Assembly: GCA_021798115.1 (NCBI GenBank)
Contig: JAJZYM010000001.1
Coordinates: 108,421-172,420, forward strand
Source of the DNA: Pseudomonadota bacterium
GTDB taxonomy: Bacteria > Pseudomonadota > Gammaproteobacteria > JAKAQQ01
Reading direction: 5' to 3'
Length of the DNA stretch: 64,000 nt
The position numbers were made by a program, and so were the translations under genes. Below the pieces are notes generated by a model. The model was given only the letters and a program-made list of their open reading frames with translations. It was not told where the DNA came from and searched no databases. Below are positions 49,087 through 58,779 of this stretch, piece after piece. Each line of letters opens with the position of its first letter. Positions within the stretch are counted from its first letter, which is position 1.

Positions 49087-50451
49087 ATGCGTGATCTCGC
49101 CCTCTCCGACGACGTCGAACCTCCCGGAAGTAGCCTCGAAGCCTCTTCGGCCGCCGCCTACGACCTCTTCCCGGAAATTGCCCCGGCGCCGCTCCGATCC
49201 CCCCACCGCCTCACCCAGCCCAGCCGCTCCCGCGACCCCGCACCAAAAAACAAAAAAAACCATCACTATGTTCCTTCCTTCGTCATCAGTGAACGCTCCG
49301 ACAGCTACCGTCGACACTTTCATCCCGAGGCCAGCATCCGGGAATGGAACGATTGGCGGTGGCAACAGCGCCACCGCCTGCGGAGCTTGGACGACCTCGA
49401 ACGTGTCCTGACCTTGACGGACGACGAGCGGGAAGCCATCGCCCGCCACTCGGGACCGCTTCCTTTCGGGATCACGCCCTACTACGCCTCCCTTCTCGAT
49501 CCCGAGAACGCCAACCAGGGACTGCGCCGCACGGCCGTCCCCACCTTGGGCGAGTTTGTGCGCACCGCCGGCGAGGAGCTCGACCCGCTTGGCGAAGACA
49601 GCACAAGCCCGGTTCCGGGGCTCGTCCACCGCTACCCCGACCGGGTTCTCTTTCTCGTCACCGGGCTCTGCGCGGTCTACTGCCGCTATTGCACACGCGC
49701 CCGCCTCGTCGGTGCCACCGGAGAGGGCAGTCTCAAGAAACACCAGATCGAGGATGCCCTCGCATACATCGCCGCGACCCCATCGATCCGCGACGTCCTG
49801 ATCTCGGGCGGCGATCCTCTGAGCCTCGACGACGAGCGCCTCGACTGGATTCTGGGGCGTCTCCGCGCGATGCCGCACGTCGAGTTCATCCGCATCGGCA
49901 CGAAGAATCCGGCCGTGCTCCCGCAGCGCATCACGCCGGCTCTCGTACGGATCCTCAAAAAACACGGATCGCCCTGGATGAGCATCCACTTTACGCATCC
50001 GGACGAACTCACCCCGGAAGTGGCTCAGGCCTGCGCCCGACTCGCCGACGCCGGTGTCCCTCTCGGCAGCCAAACGGTCCTCCTCCGCGGGGTCAACGAT
50101 GACGTCCCGACGATGCGGCGACTCGTTCACGGACTCCTCAAAATCCGTGTCAAACCCTACTATCTCTACCAATGCGACCCGATCGCCGGTTCGTCCCATT
50201 TCCGGACACCCGTGGCGCGAGGGCTCGAAATCATCGAGGGCCTGCGCGGACACACGACAGGTTATGCCGTGCCAACCTACGTGATCGACGCCCCAGGAGG
50301 CGGCGGGAAAATTCCGCTCTTGCCCAACTATGTCGTGGGGCGAGACGGAGACAACATCGTGCTGCGGAACTACGCCGGACGACACTTCCGCTATCCGGAT
50401 CCCGAAGGTGCGCTGCAAGATCCGACCGCCAACCCATGCGCGTCGGCCTGA
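49087..50451 (+). CDS. KamA-family lysine 2,3-aminomutase-like radical SAM enzyme
   Basis: CAVYCRYCTRARLVG radical SAM motif; DVLISGGDPLSLDDERLDWIL; RIGTKNPAVLPQRIT; PYYLYQCDPIAGSSHFRTPVARGLEI. Confidence 0.9.
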   Translation: MRDLALSDDVEPPGSSLEASSAAAYDLFPEIAPAPLRSPHRLTQPSRSRDPAPKNKKNHHYVPSFVISERSDSYRRHFHPEASIREWNDWRWQQRHRLRSLDDLERVLTLTDDEREAIARHSGPLPFGITPYYASLLDPENANQGLRRTAVPTLGEFVRTAGEELDPLGEDSTSPVPGLVHRYPDRVLFLVTGLCAVYCRYCTRARLVGATGEGSLKKHQIEDALAYIAATPSIRDVLISGGDPLSLDDERLDWILGRLRAMPHVEFIRIGTKNPAVLPQRITPALVRILKKHGSPWMSIHFTHPDELTPEVAQACARLADAGVPLGSQTVLLRGVNDDVPTMRRLVHGLLKIRVKPYYLYQCDPIAGSSHFRTPVARGLEIIEGLRGHTTGYAVPTYVIDAPGGGGKIPLLPNYVVGRDGDNIVLRNYAGRHFRYPDPEGALQDPTANPCASA

Positions 50452-51413
50452 CGTACGACCTCCGGACCGGCGCGCACAACGATAGCGAAGCAGAGTACGA
50501 CGCCCCGGAGACGATCGACGCCCTCTCTCAGGCGATCGCCGCCCTGGGCCACGAAGTCGTGCGGATCGGGGGACTCGATGCCCTTCTCTCCGCCCTCGTC
50601 GGCGGGAAGCGCTGGGACCTCGTCTTCAACATCGCCGAGGGTCGGGGAGGGTTCGGTCGTGAAGCACAGGTTCCGGCGGTGCTGGACGCATACGCCGTGC
50701 CGTACACGTTTTCCGATCCCCTGACGCTATCGATTGCCCTCCACAAGGGGATGGCCAAGCGCCTCGTTCGTGACGGCGGCGTAGCCACAGCCGACTTCGT
50801 GGTTGTAGAAGAGCTCTCGTCGCTCGAAGCGCTCGAGCTGCCGTTCCCCCTTTTCGTGAAGCCGGTCGCCGAGGGATCGGGCATTGGAGTTTCCGATCGG
50901 GGGCGGGTCACCAATCGAACCGCGCTCCACCAGACCGTGCAAGCCCTTCTCGAACGCCACCGTCAACCGGTTCTCGTCGAGCGCTATCTCGGAGGGCGCG
51001 AGTACACCGTGGGCGTCTTGGGAACCGGTGGCTCCTCCCGGGCGATCGGTACCCTCGCCGTCGAATCCCTCGGGGGGGCCACGGGCGTGCTCCCCGCCTA
51101 CGGACTCGAGGAAAAGGAACGCTACGAGCAACACGTCCGCTACCGCCTCGTCGAAGGTGCCGAAGCCCATCCCATCGAGGCTCTGGCCATCGCCGCCCAC
51201 CGCACGCTCGGTTGCCGTGATCTCTCGCGGGTGGACGTGCGTTGCGACGACGCGCAGAGGCCGCATTTCCTCGAAATCAATCCTCTCCCCGGACTCCACC
51301 CGGTCCGTTCCGACATCGTCATCCTGGCCCGCACCCGCGGGCTCACGTACGACGGGCTCATCGCCGCGGTCCTCGAAGAGACCCTCCGGCGCCCGAACGC
51401 CCATGCCGTCTGA
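50436..51413 (+). CDS. D-Ala-D-Ala ligase-like ATP-grasp enzyme (copy 1)
   Basis: LVFNIAEGRGGFGREAQVPAVLDAYAVPYTFSDPLTLSIALHKGMAKRLVRDGGV...FVKPVAEGSGIGV...FLEINPLPGLHP; starts inside the kamA-like gene. Confidence 0.88.
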   Translation: MRVGLTYDLRTGAHNDSEAEYDAPETIDALSQAIAALGHEVVRIGGLDALLSALVGGKRWDLVFNIAEGRGGFGREAQVPAVLDAYAVPYTFSDPLTLSIALHKGMAKRLVRDGGVATADFVVVEELSSLEALELPFPLFVKPVAEGSGIGVSDRGRVTNRTALHQTVQALLERHRQPVLVERYLGGREYTVGVLGTGGSSRAIGTLAVESLGGATGVLPAYGLEEKERYEQHVRYRLVEGAEAHPIEALAIAAHRTLGCRDLSRVDVRCDDAQRPHFLEINPLPGLHPVRSDIVILARTRGLTYDGLIAAVLEETLRRPNAHAV

Positions 51414-52404
51414 CCACGCGACGATCGCGATCCTTTACGATCGTCCACAACCGAAGGCCGACGCGGACGAGCAGGAACGGCTCGAGGTCGTCGCCGCCGT
51501 CCGTACGGCACTCGCGACACTCGGACTCACCACCGTTCCTGTTGTGCTCGGCGCAAACCCTCAGAGCTGTCTCGCGCGCCTGCGCGCGCTGCACCCGAAA
51601 GCCGCTGTGAATCTCGTCGAGGGATGGAGAGGAGATCCTGTATACGAGATCCTTGGCCCACTTCTCTGCCGTGCCGCGGGGGTCCCCTGCAGCGGGAATC
51701 CCGCCCACGTGCTTGCGCTCGCCGGGGCGAAAACACAACTGAAAGAGCACCTCCTCCGGCGCGGGTTGCCGACGCCGTCGTGGATCCGCAGCCTTGGGGC
51801 CTGGCGTCCCGACGACGCTCCGTATCTCATCAAGTCGATCGAGGCCCACGGTTCCCTTGGACTCGACCGTCACGCCCTGGTCCGTAGTCCGGCCGAAGCC
51901 GAGGCCCGCCTGCGGGCACTGCGCAGACGACACGGGGGAAGCTGGTTTCTCGAACGCTACGTGGAAGGCCGGGAGTTTCATGTCTCTCTCCTCGGCAACC
52001 CCGCGCGGCCGCACAGCCCCCCCCGTGTTCTCCCGGTAGCCGAGACGGTCTTCGCCGACTGGCCGGAGCACGAACCACGAATTGTCGATTACCGGGCCAA
52101 ATGGCGGCCGGCAAGCCGGGCCTACCGTAAGACCCAAAGACGCTTTCTCGACCACCCCAAGGACGCCCCTCTTCGCACCGCCCTCGCCCATCTCGGTCGA
52201 CGCGTGTGGAACACCATCGGCCTCGAGAGTTACGCCCGGCTCGACATCCGCGAAGGGCGGGACGGCCGGCTCGAAATCATCGACGTCAACCCCAATCCCT
52301 CTCTGCATCCGCAGGCCGGCTTCGTTGCGGCGGCCAACGCCGCCGGCATCGACTACGCGCGGCTGGTGGTCACTCTTCTGCCGTGCACGGCAAGCGACTC
52401 TTGA
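51403..52404 (+). CDS. D-Ala-D-Ala ligase-like ATP-grasp enzyme (copy 2)
   Basis: AAVNLVEGWRGDPVYEILGPLLCRAAGVPCSGNPAHVLALAGAKTQLKEHLLRRGLPTP...LEIIDVNPNPSLHPQAGF; overlaps copy 1 stop. Confidence 0.85.
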   Translation: MPSDHATIAILYDRPQPKADADEQERLEVVAAVRTALATLGLTTVPVVLGANPQSCLARLRALHPKAAVNLVEGWRGDPVYEILGPLLCRAAGVPCSGNPAHVLALAGAKTQLKEHLLRRGLPTPSWIRSLGAWRPDDAPYLIKSIEAHGSLGLDRHALVRSPAEAEARLRALRRRHGGSWFLERYVEGREFHVSLLGNPARPHSPPRVLPVAETVFADWPEHEPRIVDYRAKWRPASRAYRKTQRRFLDHPKDAPLRTALAHLGRRVWNTIGLESYARLDIREGRDGRLEIIDVNPNPSLHPQAGFVAAANAAGIDYARLVVTLLPCTASDS

Positions 52405-52943
52405 CCGGGAAGCTGACCGACTGGCGCCTCCGGCCCCTTACGGGAGCCGATTGCGCCCCCCTCCTTCGCCTCACGGCCGATCTCGATGCGTTCTTCTCGC
52501 CGGAGGAAGTCGCCGTCGCCGGGGAACTCATGACCGAGCGTCTGCTTCGCGGAACGGCCTCGGGCTACGAGTTTCTCGTCGCGGAACACGACCGAACTCC
52601 CGTCGCCTACACCTGCTACGGGGCCATCCCCGCGACCGAAGGCCGGTTCGATCTCTACTGGATCGTGGTTTCGCCGCGGTTGCGCGGGCAAGGTCTCGGT
52701 CGCGGACTCCTCCGGGCGACCGAAGAGGACATCCGCACGAGACTGGGGGGGCTCCGTCTTTATGCCCAGACATCTTCACGCGCGGCCTACGCAGACACCC
52801 ACGCTTTCTACCACGCGATGGGCTACCGGCTTGTGGCCACGCTCGAGGATTACTATCGGACGGGAGACGGTCAGCGCATCTATGTCCGTAACCTTGACCG
52901 GGCTCCGGATAGCCCCGCCGAATCCTCTTCCGGAGGAGTATAA
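52383..52943 (+). CDS. GNAT-family N-acetyltransferase
   Basis: LYWIVVSPRLRGQGLGRGLLRATEEDI; YADTHAFYHAMGYRLVATLEDYY; GTG start inside previous gene. Confidence 0.88.
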   Translation: MHGKRLLTGKLTDWRLRPLTGADCAPLLRLTADLDAFFSPEEVAVAGELMTERLLRGTASGYEFLVAEHDRTPVAYTCYGAIPATEGRFDLYWIVVSPRLRGQGLGRGLLRATEEDIRTRLGGLRLYAQTSSRAAYADTHAFYHAMGYRLVATLEDYYRTGDGQRIYVRNLDRAPDSPAESSSGGV

Positions 52944-52988
52944 TCTCCCGTTCCCGTCCCGACGCCCCAAGGGAGGCCGCCTCGCATC

Positions 52989-53204
52989 ATGCCCATCGTA
53001 CGTGTCAAGGACAACGAAAGCTTCGACGCCGCTCTCCGGCGCTTCAAACGAACCTGTGAAAAAGCCGGTGTGCTCACCGAGATTCGCCGCCGGGAGTACT
53101 ACGAGAAGCCCACACAGGAGCGCAAACGCGAACGGGCCGCGGCCATCAAGCGGCACACCAAGAAAATGGCGCGGGACAACACCCGCATGAGCCGCAACTA
53201 CTGA
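52989..53204 (+). CDS. rpsU: 30S ribosomal protein S21
   Basis: [48 protein letters not shown]. Confidence 0.97.
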   Translation: MPIVRVKDNESFDAALRRFKRTCEKAGVLTEIRRREYYEKPTQERKRERAAAIKRHTKKMARDNTRMSRNY

Positions 53205-53212
53205 CACAGTCG

Positions 53213-53659
53213 ATGACGCTCAAGGAGCGACTCGCTGCGGAGACCACGGCTGCGCTCAAGGCCGGCCGCAAGGACGAGGTCGGCCAGCTGCGCTACATCG
53301 CCGCCGCCATCAAGCAACGCGAAGTCGACGAGCGACGCACGCTCGAAGACGGCGATGTCGTGGCGGTCCTCGGCAAGCTTCTCAAGCAGCACGAGGAATC
53401 GCTGGCCCAATTCCGTGCGGCCGGCCGCGCGGAGCTCGTCCAACGCGAAGAGGAAGAAATCCGCCTCTTGCGTCGCTATCTGCCGGACCCGCTCACGGAC
53501 GACGAGATCACCCGTCTCGTTGAGGAGACGATCAGCGCCCTCGGGGGAATCGGGACAGCCCGGATGGGCGATGTCATGAGCGCTCTGCGCGGCAAACTGG
53601 CCGGGCGCGCCGACCTGCGTGAGGTCAGCGTCCGCGTCAAGACCCGTCTCGGCGCCTAA
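53213..53659 (+). CDS. GatB/YqeY-domain protein
   Basis: MTLKERLAAETTAALKAGRKDEVGQLRYIAAAIKQREVDER. Confidence 0.93.
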   Translation: MTLKERLAAETTAALKAGRKDEVGQLRYIAAAIKQREVDERRTLEDGDVVAVLGKLLKQHEESLAQFRAAGRAELVQREEEEIRLLRRYLPDPLTDDEITRLVEETISALGGIGTARMGDVMSALRGKLAGRADLREVSVRVKTRLGA

Positions 53660-53682
53660 CCCCACCCCGGCGGCAGGACGCC

Positions 53683-55314
53683 GTGTCCCCACCCATTCCC
53701 CAGGACTACATCGACGATCTCCTGGCCCGCAGTGACCTCGTCGCTCTCGTGGGGGCACGTGTCGAACTCCGACGAAGCGGGCACGAGTACATCGGCCGCT
53801 GTCCCTTCCACGAGGAACGCACCCCCTCTTTCACGGTGAGCCCACAGAAAGGGTTCTACCATTGCTTCGGCTGCGGGGCTCACGGTTCGGCGCTGGGGTT
53901 CCTCATGGCGTTCGAACGGCTCGAGTTCCCCGAAGCCGTCCGCCGCCTGGCCGAAATGACAGGGGCTCCCCCCCCGCCGGGAGGAGCCGCGACCTCGCCG
54001 AAATACCAGCCTCTCTATGATCTCTTGGACGAGGCCGCGTCACTTTACCGCCGTGCACTCGCCGACAGTCCGCTCGCCCTGGCTTATCTACGGCGCCGCG
54101 GCGTCCGGAGCGAAACCACCGCGCGGTACGCGCTCGGCTACGCCCCCACGACAGGAGCCCTCGGACCACTCCTGACCGATACGGGGCCTCGCTTGCGCCT
54201 TCTCGAGGAGGCCGGCCTCATCCGCCGCCGTGGCCGAGAAACAATCGATCTCTTCCGGCACCGTCTCCTCTTCCCGATCCGGGACACACGGGGGCGAACC
54301 GTCGGCTTCGGCGGGCGGGCCCTCGATCCTGATCAAAAACCCAAGTACCTCAATTCCCCCGAAGGTCTGCTCTTTCACAAAGGTCGTCTTCTCTACGGCG
54401 AGCACGAGGCGCGCCTTGCCCCACGCCAGGCGGGTCCTCTCGTCGTCGTCGAAGGCTACATGGACGTCCTCGCCCTCGCCCAGGCCGGGTTCGATCCTGT
54501 GGTGGCCTGCCTTGGGACGGCACTCACCGACATCCAAGCCGAACGGCTTTTCCGTATTGATCCCCGTGTCGTCTTCTGCTTCGACGGTGACGAGGCCGGA
54601 CGACGGGCGGCGGGCCGCAGCCTCGAAAAACTCTTGCCCCTCTACCGGCCCGAATGGCGTCCGGCCTATCTCGAGTTGCCCGAGGGGGAAGATCCCGACA
54701 CGCTCCTTGCGGGAGAAGGTGCGGAAGGCTTTGCCCGCCGCCTCGAGAGCGCTCTGCCTCTGAGTGATTTCTTCTTTGTTCACCTCGAACGATGCTGTGG
54801 ACCCCTCACCACCATCGAGGCGCGGGCCCGCTACGCCTCTGAAGCGCGACGGCTTCTGGCGAATGTCCGGGATCCGGTCTTTCGCGACCTGCTCGGCCAG
54901 GAATTGGGCAAGAAACTCGGCCTCACGCGCCCCCCACCATCTTCCGGTCCACGGCAAACGACGCGTCCAGGACGCCCTCCTGCCCCCGACGCCATGCGCC
55001 GCCTCCTTCACCTACTCGTCCACCATCCCGAGCTCGCGGGCGAGCTCCCGCAAGAAGACGAGCTCGCATCTTGGACGTTCCGCGGAACGGAATTTCTCAA
55101 GCTCCTTCGCCGCCTGCTCCACGAGCAGGAAGATCCCCCGACGACAGGCGAAATTCTTTCACATTTCCCACCCGGCAGTCGTGAGCGCACCTTCCTCAAT
55201 CGCCTTGAGGCTCAAGAGCCCCTCCTCCCCCCGGACAACGTCCGACTCGAGATCAAGGCCACGGTCGAGCTTCTCCGCCGACGGCACAACCGGGCCGCCA
55301 AATCGCAACGGTAA
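53683..55314 (+). CDS. dnaG: DNA primase
   Basis: CPFHEERTPSFTVSPQKGFYHCFGCGAHGSALGFLM zinc motif; VVEGYMDVLALAQAGF; FCFDGDEAGRRA. Confidence 0.96.
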   Translation: MSPPIPQDYIDDLLARSDLVALVGARVELRRSGHEYIGRCPFHEERTPSFTVSPQKGFYHCFGCGAHGSALGFLMAFERLEFPEAVRRLAEMTGAPPPPGGAATSPKYQPLYDLLDEAASLYRRALADSPLALAYLRRRGVRSETTARYALGYAPTTGALGPLLTDTGPRLRLLEEAGLIRRRGRETIDLFRHRLLFPIRDTRGRTVGFGGRALDPDQKPKYLNSPEGLLFHKGRLLYGEHEARLAPRQAGPLVVVEGYMDVLALAQAGFDPVVACLGTALTDIQAERLFRIDPRVVFCFDGDEAGRRAAGRSLEKLLPLYRPEWRPAYLELPEGEDPDTLLAGEGAEGFARRLESALPLSDFFFVHLERCCGPLTTIEARARYASEARRLLANVRDPVFRDLLGQELGKKLGLTRPPPSSGPRQTTRPGRPPAPDAMRRLLHLLVHHPELAGELPQEDELASWTFRGTEFLKLLRRLLHEQEDPPTTGEILSHFPPGSRERTFLNRLEAQEPLLPPDNVRLEIKATVELLRRRHNRAAKSQR

Positions 55315-55328
55315 AGCAATGAAGGGTC

Positions 55329-55616
55329 ATGACCAGGACAGGAGCAGGAATGCGCCGTCTCTTCCTCTACCGCGGTGTGTCCTACGGATTCGCGGGCGGA
55401 CTCGGGCCCTGGATTCTCGTGTTCCTCGCGGGCCTCGGCGTCGCGGGCCCCTGGCCCGCTCCGGCCGCCTCTACGACGACGCCTTCCGTCCCGCGAGGGG
55501 CCCGCGGTTGGCCCTACGCCGCCGTTCTCTTACTCCGATGCGCCCTCCTCCTCGGCTGGCTCGGAGCGGCGCACGCGGTCCGCTCTAAACTCCGTCACCT
55601 CGCAAAACTTCTCTGA
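55329..55616 (+). CDS. Small membrane protein, unknown function
   Basis: Two hydrophobic segments; directly after dnaG. Confidence 0.4.
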   Translation: MTRTGAGMRRLFLYRGVSYGFAGGLGPWILVFLAGLGVAGPWPAPAASTTTPSVPRGARGWPYAAVLLLRCALLLGWLGAAHAVRSKLRHLAKLL

Positions 55617-55788
55617 CGGCCATCACGCCACATCTCCTCGACCACCCAACGGGGAGACCCCCCCTCTCTCCCACCCACACCGTCCACGTGTCCCGGACGT
55701 ATCCCGCGCGGGACTCAAAATCGAACGGGACGGGCCCGCGGACCCCGAGATCCGTCCCCGTCGAACGGAGCACGAGCAAACCTCACCC

Positions 55789-56997
55789 TCAGCCGTGCGA
55801 GACGCCGACTGTGATCACGACATCACCATTCTTTCCGTTTTGAGCCACCGAGTCCTCGATCTGTCCTCCACGACCGCCGGCTATCATGCCAGCCCCTGGT
55901 CGAACCACGGTCGGGTTGAGGGCCGCCCCACCCCGTCCTCCACCACAGGGACCGCTCTCCCCGTACGGATGTCTCCACGTCCCGGAAGGAGTACCCTCTC
56001 CGATGAAGCCCCCGCCGGCTCCCCCGTGTTCATAGCAGCTCTCGCCACCGAGGGTCCCAGAGCCGCCCCCGCCCCCGTAGGCCCCGCTGCCACCCATACC
56101 CCCAGGCTGATCCCAGGCACAGGCGGCCCCGCCGCCCCCGCCCCCACCGTAGCGGCCTCCCGATCCTCCCGCACCTCCGCAGCGTTCACCGCCCGGGCCC
56201 CCCGACCCGCCGTAGCCGAATCCTCCCTGCCCCGGTCTGTCCCCCGAAGCTCCTCCGCCACCCCCTCCGACGAAGATGGTGAGGGCCTCACCGCCGTAGA
56301 GGCAATGCGGACGACAGTCGGCCCACGCTCGACGACCGGAGACGACGGAGAAAAAAACCGGCGGGATGATCTCGGCAGCACTCCCCCCGTTGCCTCCGAC
56401 ACCGCCGGCGATGTCGTCACCGAAAAGACCTCCGCCTCCACCTCCGCCTCCGGGAGCCATGACGAGGGGCGAGCCCGCCGCCAAGACGGCCGAGGCTCCT
56501 CCACCTCCCCCGCCTGCGCCAAAGCACTTGGATTCGCTCTCGCAGGTGTAGGCTCTACCCACTCCCGGCGCCCGTACCCACCCCGAGTTGCCTCCTCCGC
56601 CCGACCCCCCGTACGCCGCGATCTCGATGAAACCGGCCGCGGGTGGAACGACCCATTTGTAGACGCCCGGCTTGTTCCAGCTCTTGAGAGAACCGGATCC
56701 GGAAAATGGGTTGGGAGAGGCGCCCGGTACCGGCGGCATGTGGGCTTCCAGGGCCTTGAGACGGGCCATGTCACGAGCAATCTTGGCCTGGTCGCCGGCG
56801 ATCTTGGTCTGGATCGTGGAGAGGGACGTGGCGGGACCCGCTCCCGAGACGGACGGGGTCGTCTGGGCTCGGGCCTGACGACCGTTTCCACAGGCAGCGA
56901 CAGCAAGGACAAGACCGCTCAGAAGCAGCAGCGAGAAAAAGCGACGGGTGTCGCCCCCAGTGGCGGTCAACCCCGTTCTCCCCGGCAACTTGAACAC
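55789..56997 (-). CDS. Glycine-rich lipoprotein
   Basis: Lipobox LAVAAC; GVYKWVVPPAAGFIEIAAYGGSGGGGNSG... then long Gly-rich region with interspersed Cys. Confidence 0.7.
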   Translation of the reverse strand: MFKLPGRTGLTATGGDTRRFFSLLLLSGLVLAVAACGNGRQARAQTTPSVSGAGPATSLSTIQTKIAGDQAKIARDMARLKALEAHMPPVPGASPNPFSGSGSLKSWNKPGVYKWVVPPAAGFIEIAAYGGSGGGGNSGWVRAPGVGRAYTCESESKCFGAGGGGGGASAVLAAGSPLVMAPGGGGGGGGLFGDDIAGGVGGNGGSAAEIIPPVFFSVVSGRRAWADCRPHCLYGGEALTIFVGGGGGGASGDRPGQGGFGYGGSGGPGGERCGGAGGSGGRYGGGGGGGAACAWDQPGGMGGSGAYGGGGGSGTLGGESCYEHGGAGGGFIGEGTPSGTWRHPYGESGPCGGGRGGAALNPTVVRPGAGMIAGGRGGQIEDSVAQNGKNGDVVITVGVSHG

Positions 56998-57921
56998 GTT
57001 GGGTTCTCCATTTTCAGAACATCAAGTCAAAGGCGGAGCGAGCTTGATGACAAGCGTCCGCCCCGTCAGTAGAGTACAGGGGCTTTCGCCCAGATTGCAA
57101 ACCCCGGATCTCGCGCCATCGCGAGGAGAGAGGAGCCCCAGCACGATGTGCCCGGGTGCTCTCGCGGACCGAGAAACGTTGCCATCAGATCGCGTGGCAC
57201 GTCTGACCGGAGGCCCGGACTTGCCGTACTCGAAGGAGCCGGCCGACATGTCGGATGTGATGCGGAAGAGTCGCCATGGTCCGCGCCTCATGATCCATGG
57301 ATGCGGAGGCACAGCCGAGGAGCCAACACTGGCCACAAGCGCTCACCTCCGAGTTTGACTCACCAACACCCTCGTGCACAAGCGGCAGCACGTACAGGGC
57401 GCGGGGCGAATTCGGTGCCTTTCAGCCTTGCGACCGCTCTAACGCATCGTGGACGTGTTGCAACCGACGAGGGACCACAAGCTAGCGAGGCTCCCCGTAC
57501 CCTGTATGACACACTTGGAATTCTCCCCCGAGACGAGACCATGAGCCCTGATCGACCGTACACTTGCCCGAAACGCGTCCTGCTCGTGGTAAGCGGTCTC
57601 AACCCCGCAAGTGGTGACCGAGACCTCTACGCGCACATCCGCCAACGGTCCTCTTTCGTGCCGACGGGGAGATGCCTGAATAATCAGCCGAATCATGACA
57701 GGGGAATCAGGGAATGATGCCGCAATGTTGCACGTCAGAACTGACACCGCTGACCAAAATCATGTCCCGCACGCTCAACAGGCATCCGCGGAGTATCTTG
57801 AATGCGACCCGCTCCGCGGCTCACTACAGCGGAGTTGGGCACATCCAGGGACGCCCACCCAATGCCCTCGCGTGAACCCGCTTCTGTACCGACAGATACG
57901 TCGCGTGCCCGCGGGCGTGGA

Positions 57922-58122
57922 TCAGTCTTTCTCGATGAGCGACGAAAGAGCGTCTCCGTGGCTCATGACCTGACCCTTGACGTTGACGGTCAGGTCGGTT
58001 TCCGGCTTGTAGTCTCCGACCAGCTGGCCGCGAACGTTTCTGGCGCTTTTGTGGCCGTCGTCATGGGTGTCGATATGGCCCTGGAGTTGCCCCCGGACAT
58101 TTTTGATGTATTCGCGTTTCAT
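57922..58122 (-). CDS. Small NVRGQ-repeat protein
   Basis: Three repeats KNVRGQLQGHIDT / RNVRGQLVGDYKPET / VNVKGQVMSHGD; GGAGG RBS just upstream of ATG. Confidence 0.6.
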   Translation of the reverse strand: MKREYIKNVRGQLQGHIDTHDDGHKSARNVRGQLVGDYKPETDLTVNVKGQVMSHGDALSSLIEKD

Positions 58123-58779
58123 GGCAGGCCTCCTGTTTCAGGATGCATTCGTAGTATAGGACCATGCGCGACGGTCTGCGTCGCATGAGGTTTCATCCCG
58201 CTCCGTGGAGCAACCCTAAAATTTGCTGACGTGAAACGCAGGTTGGTTGAGCCCGAATAGGGATTCAGTTCTCGAATCCCCATCAACGGGCCTGATACCG
58301 CAGGATTGAATCCAACAGACCCCTGGAGGTGATGAGCGCGCAACCTCCCACGATGTTTTGTGCCGTGGAGCGATTCTTGAATTTGCATGCGTTACGAATT
58401 CAGGATCAACGTGAATCAGCTGCTCATTTGCTAAAGTGGCCAGCCGTCCATCGAGACATGGAAATAGAGAGTCGATCATGAGCGCGTCCGTACCTTCATC
58501 ACGGCATGACACGGCCTGACAATCACTCTGGCGACAGGCCACAAACTCTCTCCGCAAGTCAGACCTTTCTTCTCGACAACGTGCTTCTCAGGGAACCCCT
58601 ACGTCCGGACCACATCAAGCCGCGGTTTCTCGGACAATTGGAGGGCATGCCCCGGACTCCATCTCCTCAACATCCAACCTCTCCGTGTCGCACGGACCCA
58701 GCGGAGGCAGCCATCAAGGGCCGGCACCGTTACGCCAGGATCTATCCGGCGCCCCGACGCCGACACACTCCTGGCCGTG

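Noticed and set aside
48943-50418. 491-aa minus-strand ORF
   Set aside because: Antisense to the KamA-like gene with unmistakable radical SAM motif
55900-56600. Repetitive CCNCC/GGNGG pattern that could be read as a DNA repeat array
   Set aside because: It is the codon-level consequence of the glycine-rich coding sequence on the minus strand; no regular unit or spacer, not CRISPR
58216-58557. 113-aa minus-strand ORF ending ESLFGLNQPAFHVSKF, vaguely like the IS1595 'RGLNKPAFH' motif
   Set aside because: Single short resemblance with no other transposase motifs in the same or neighbouring frames on that strand
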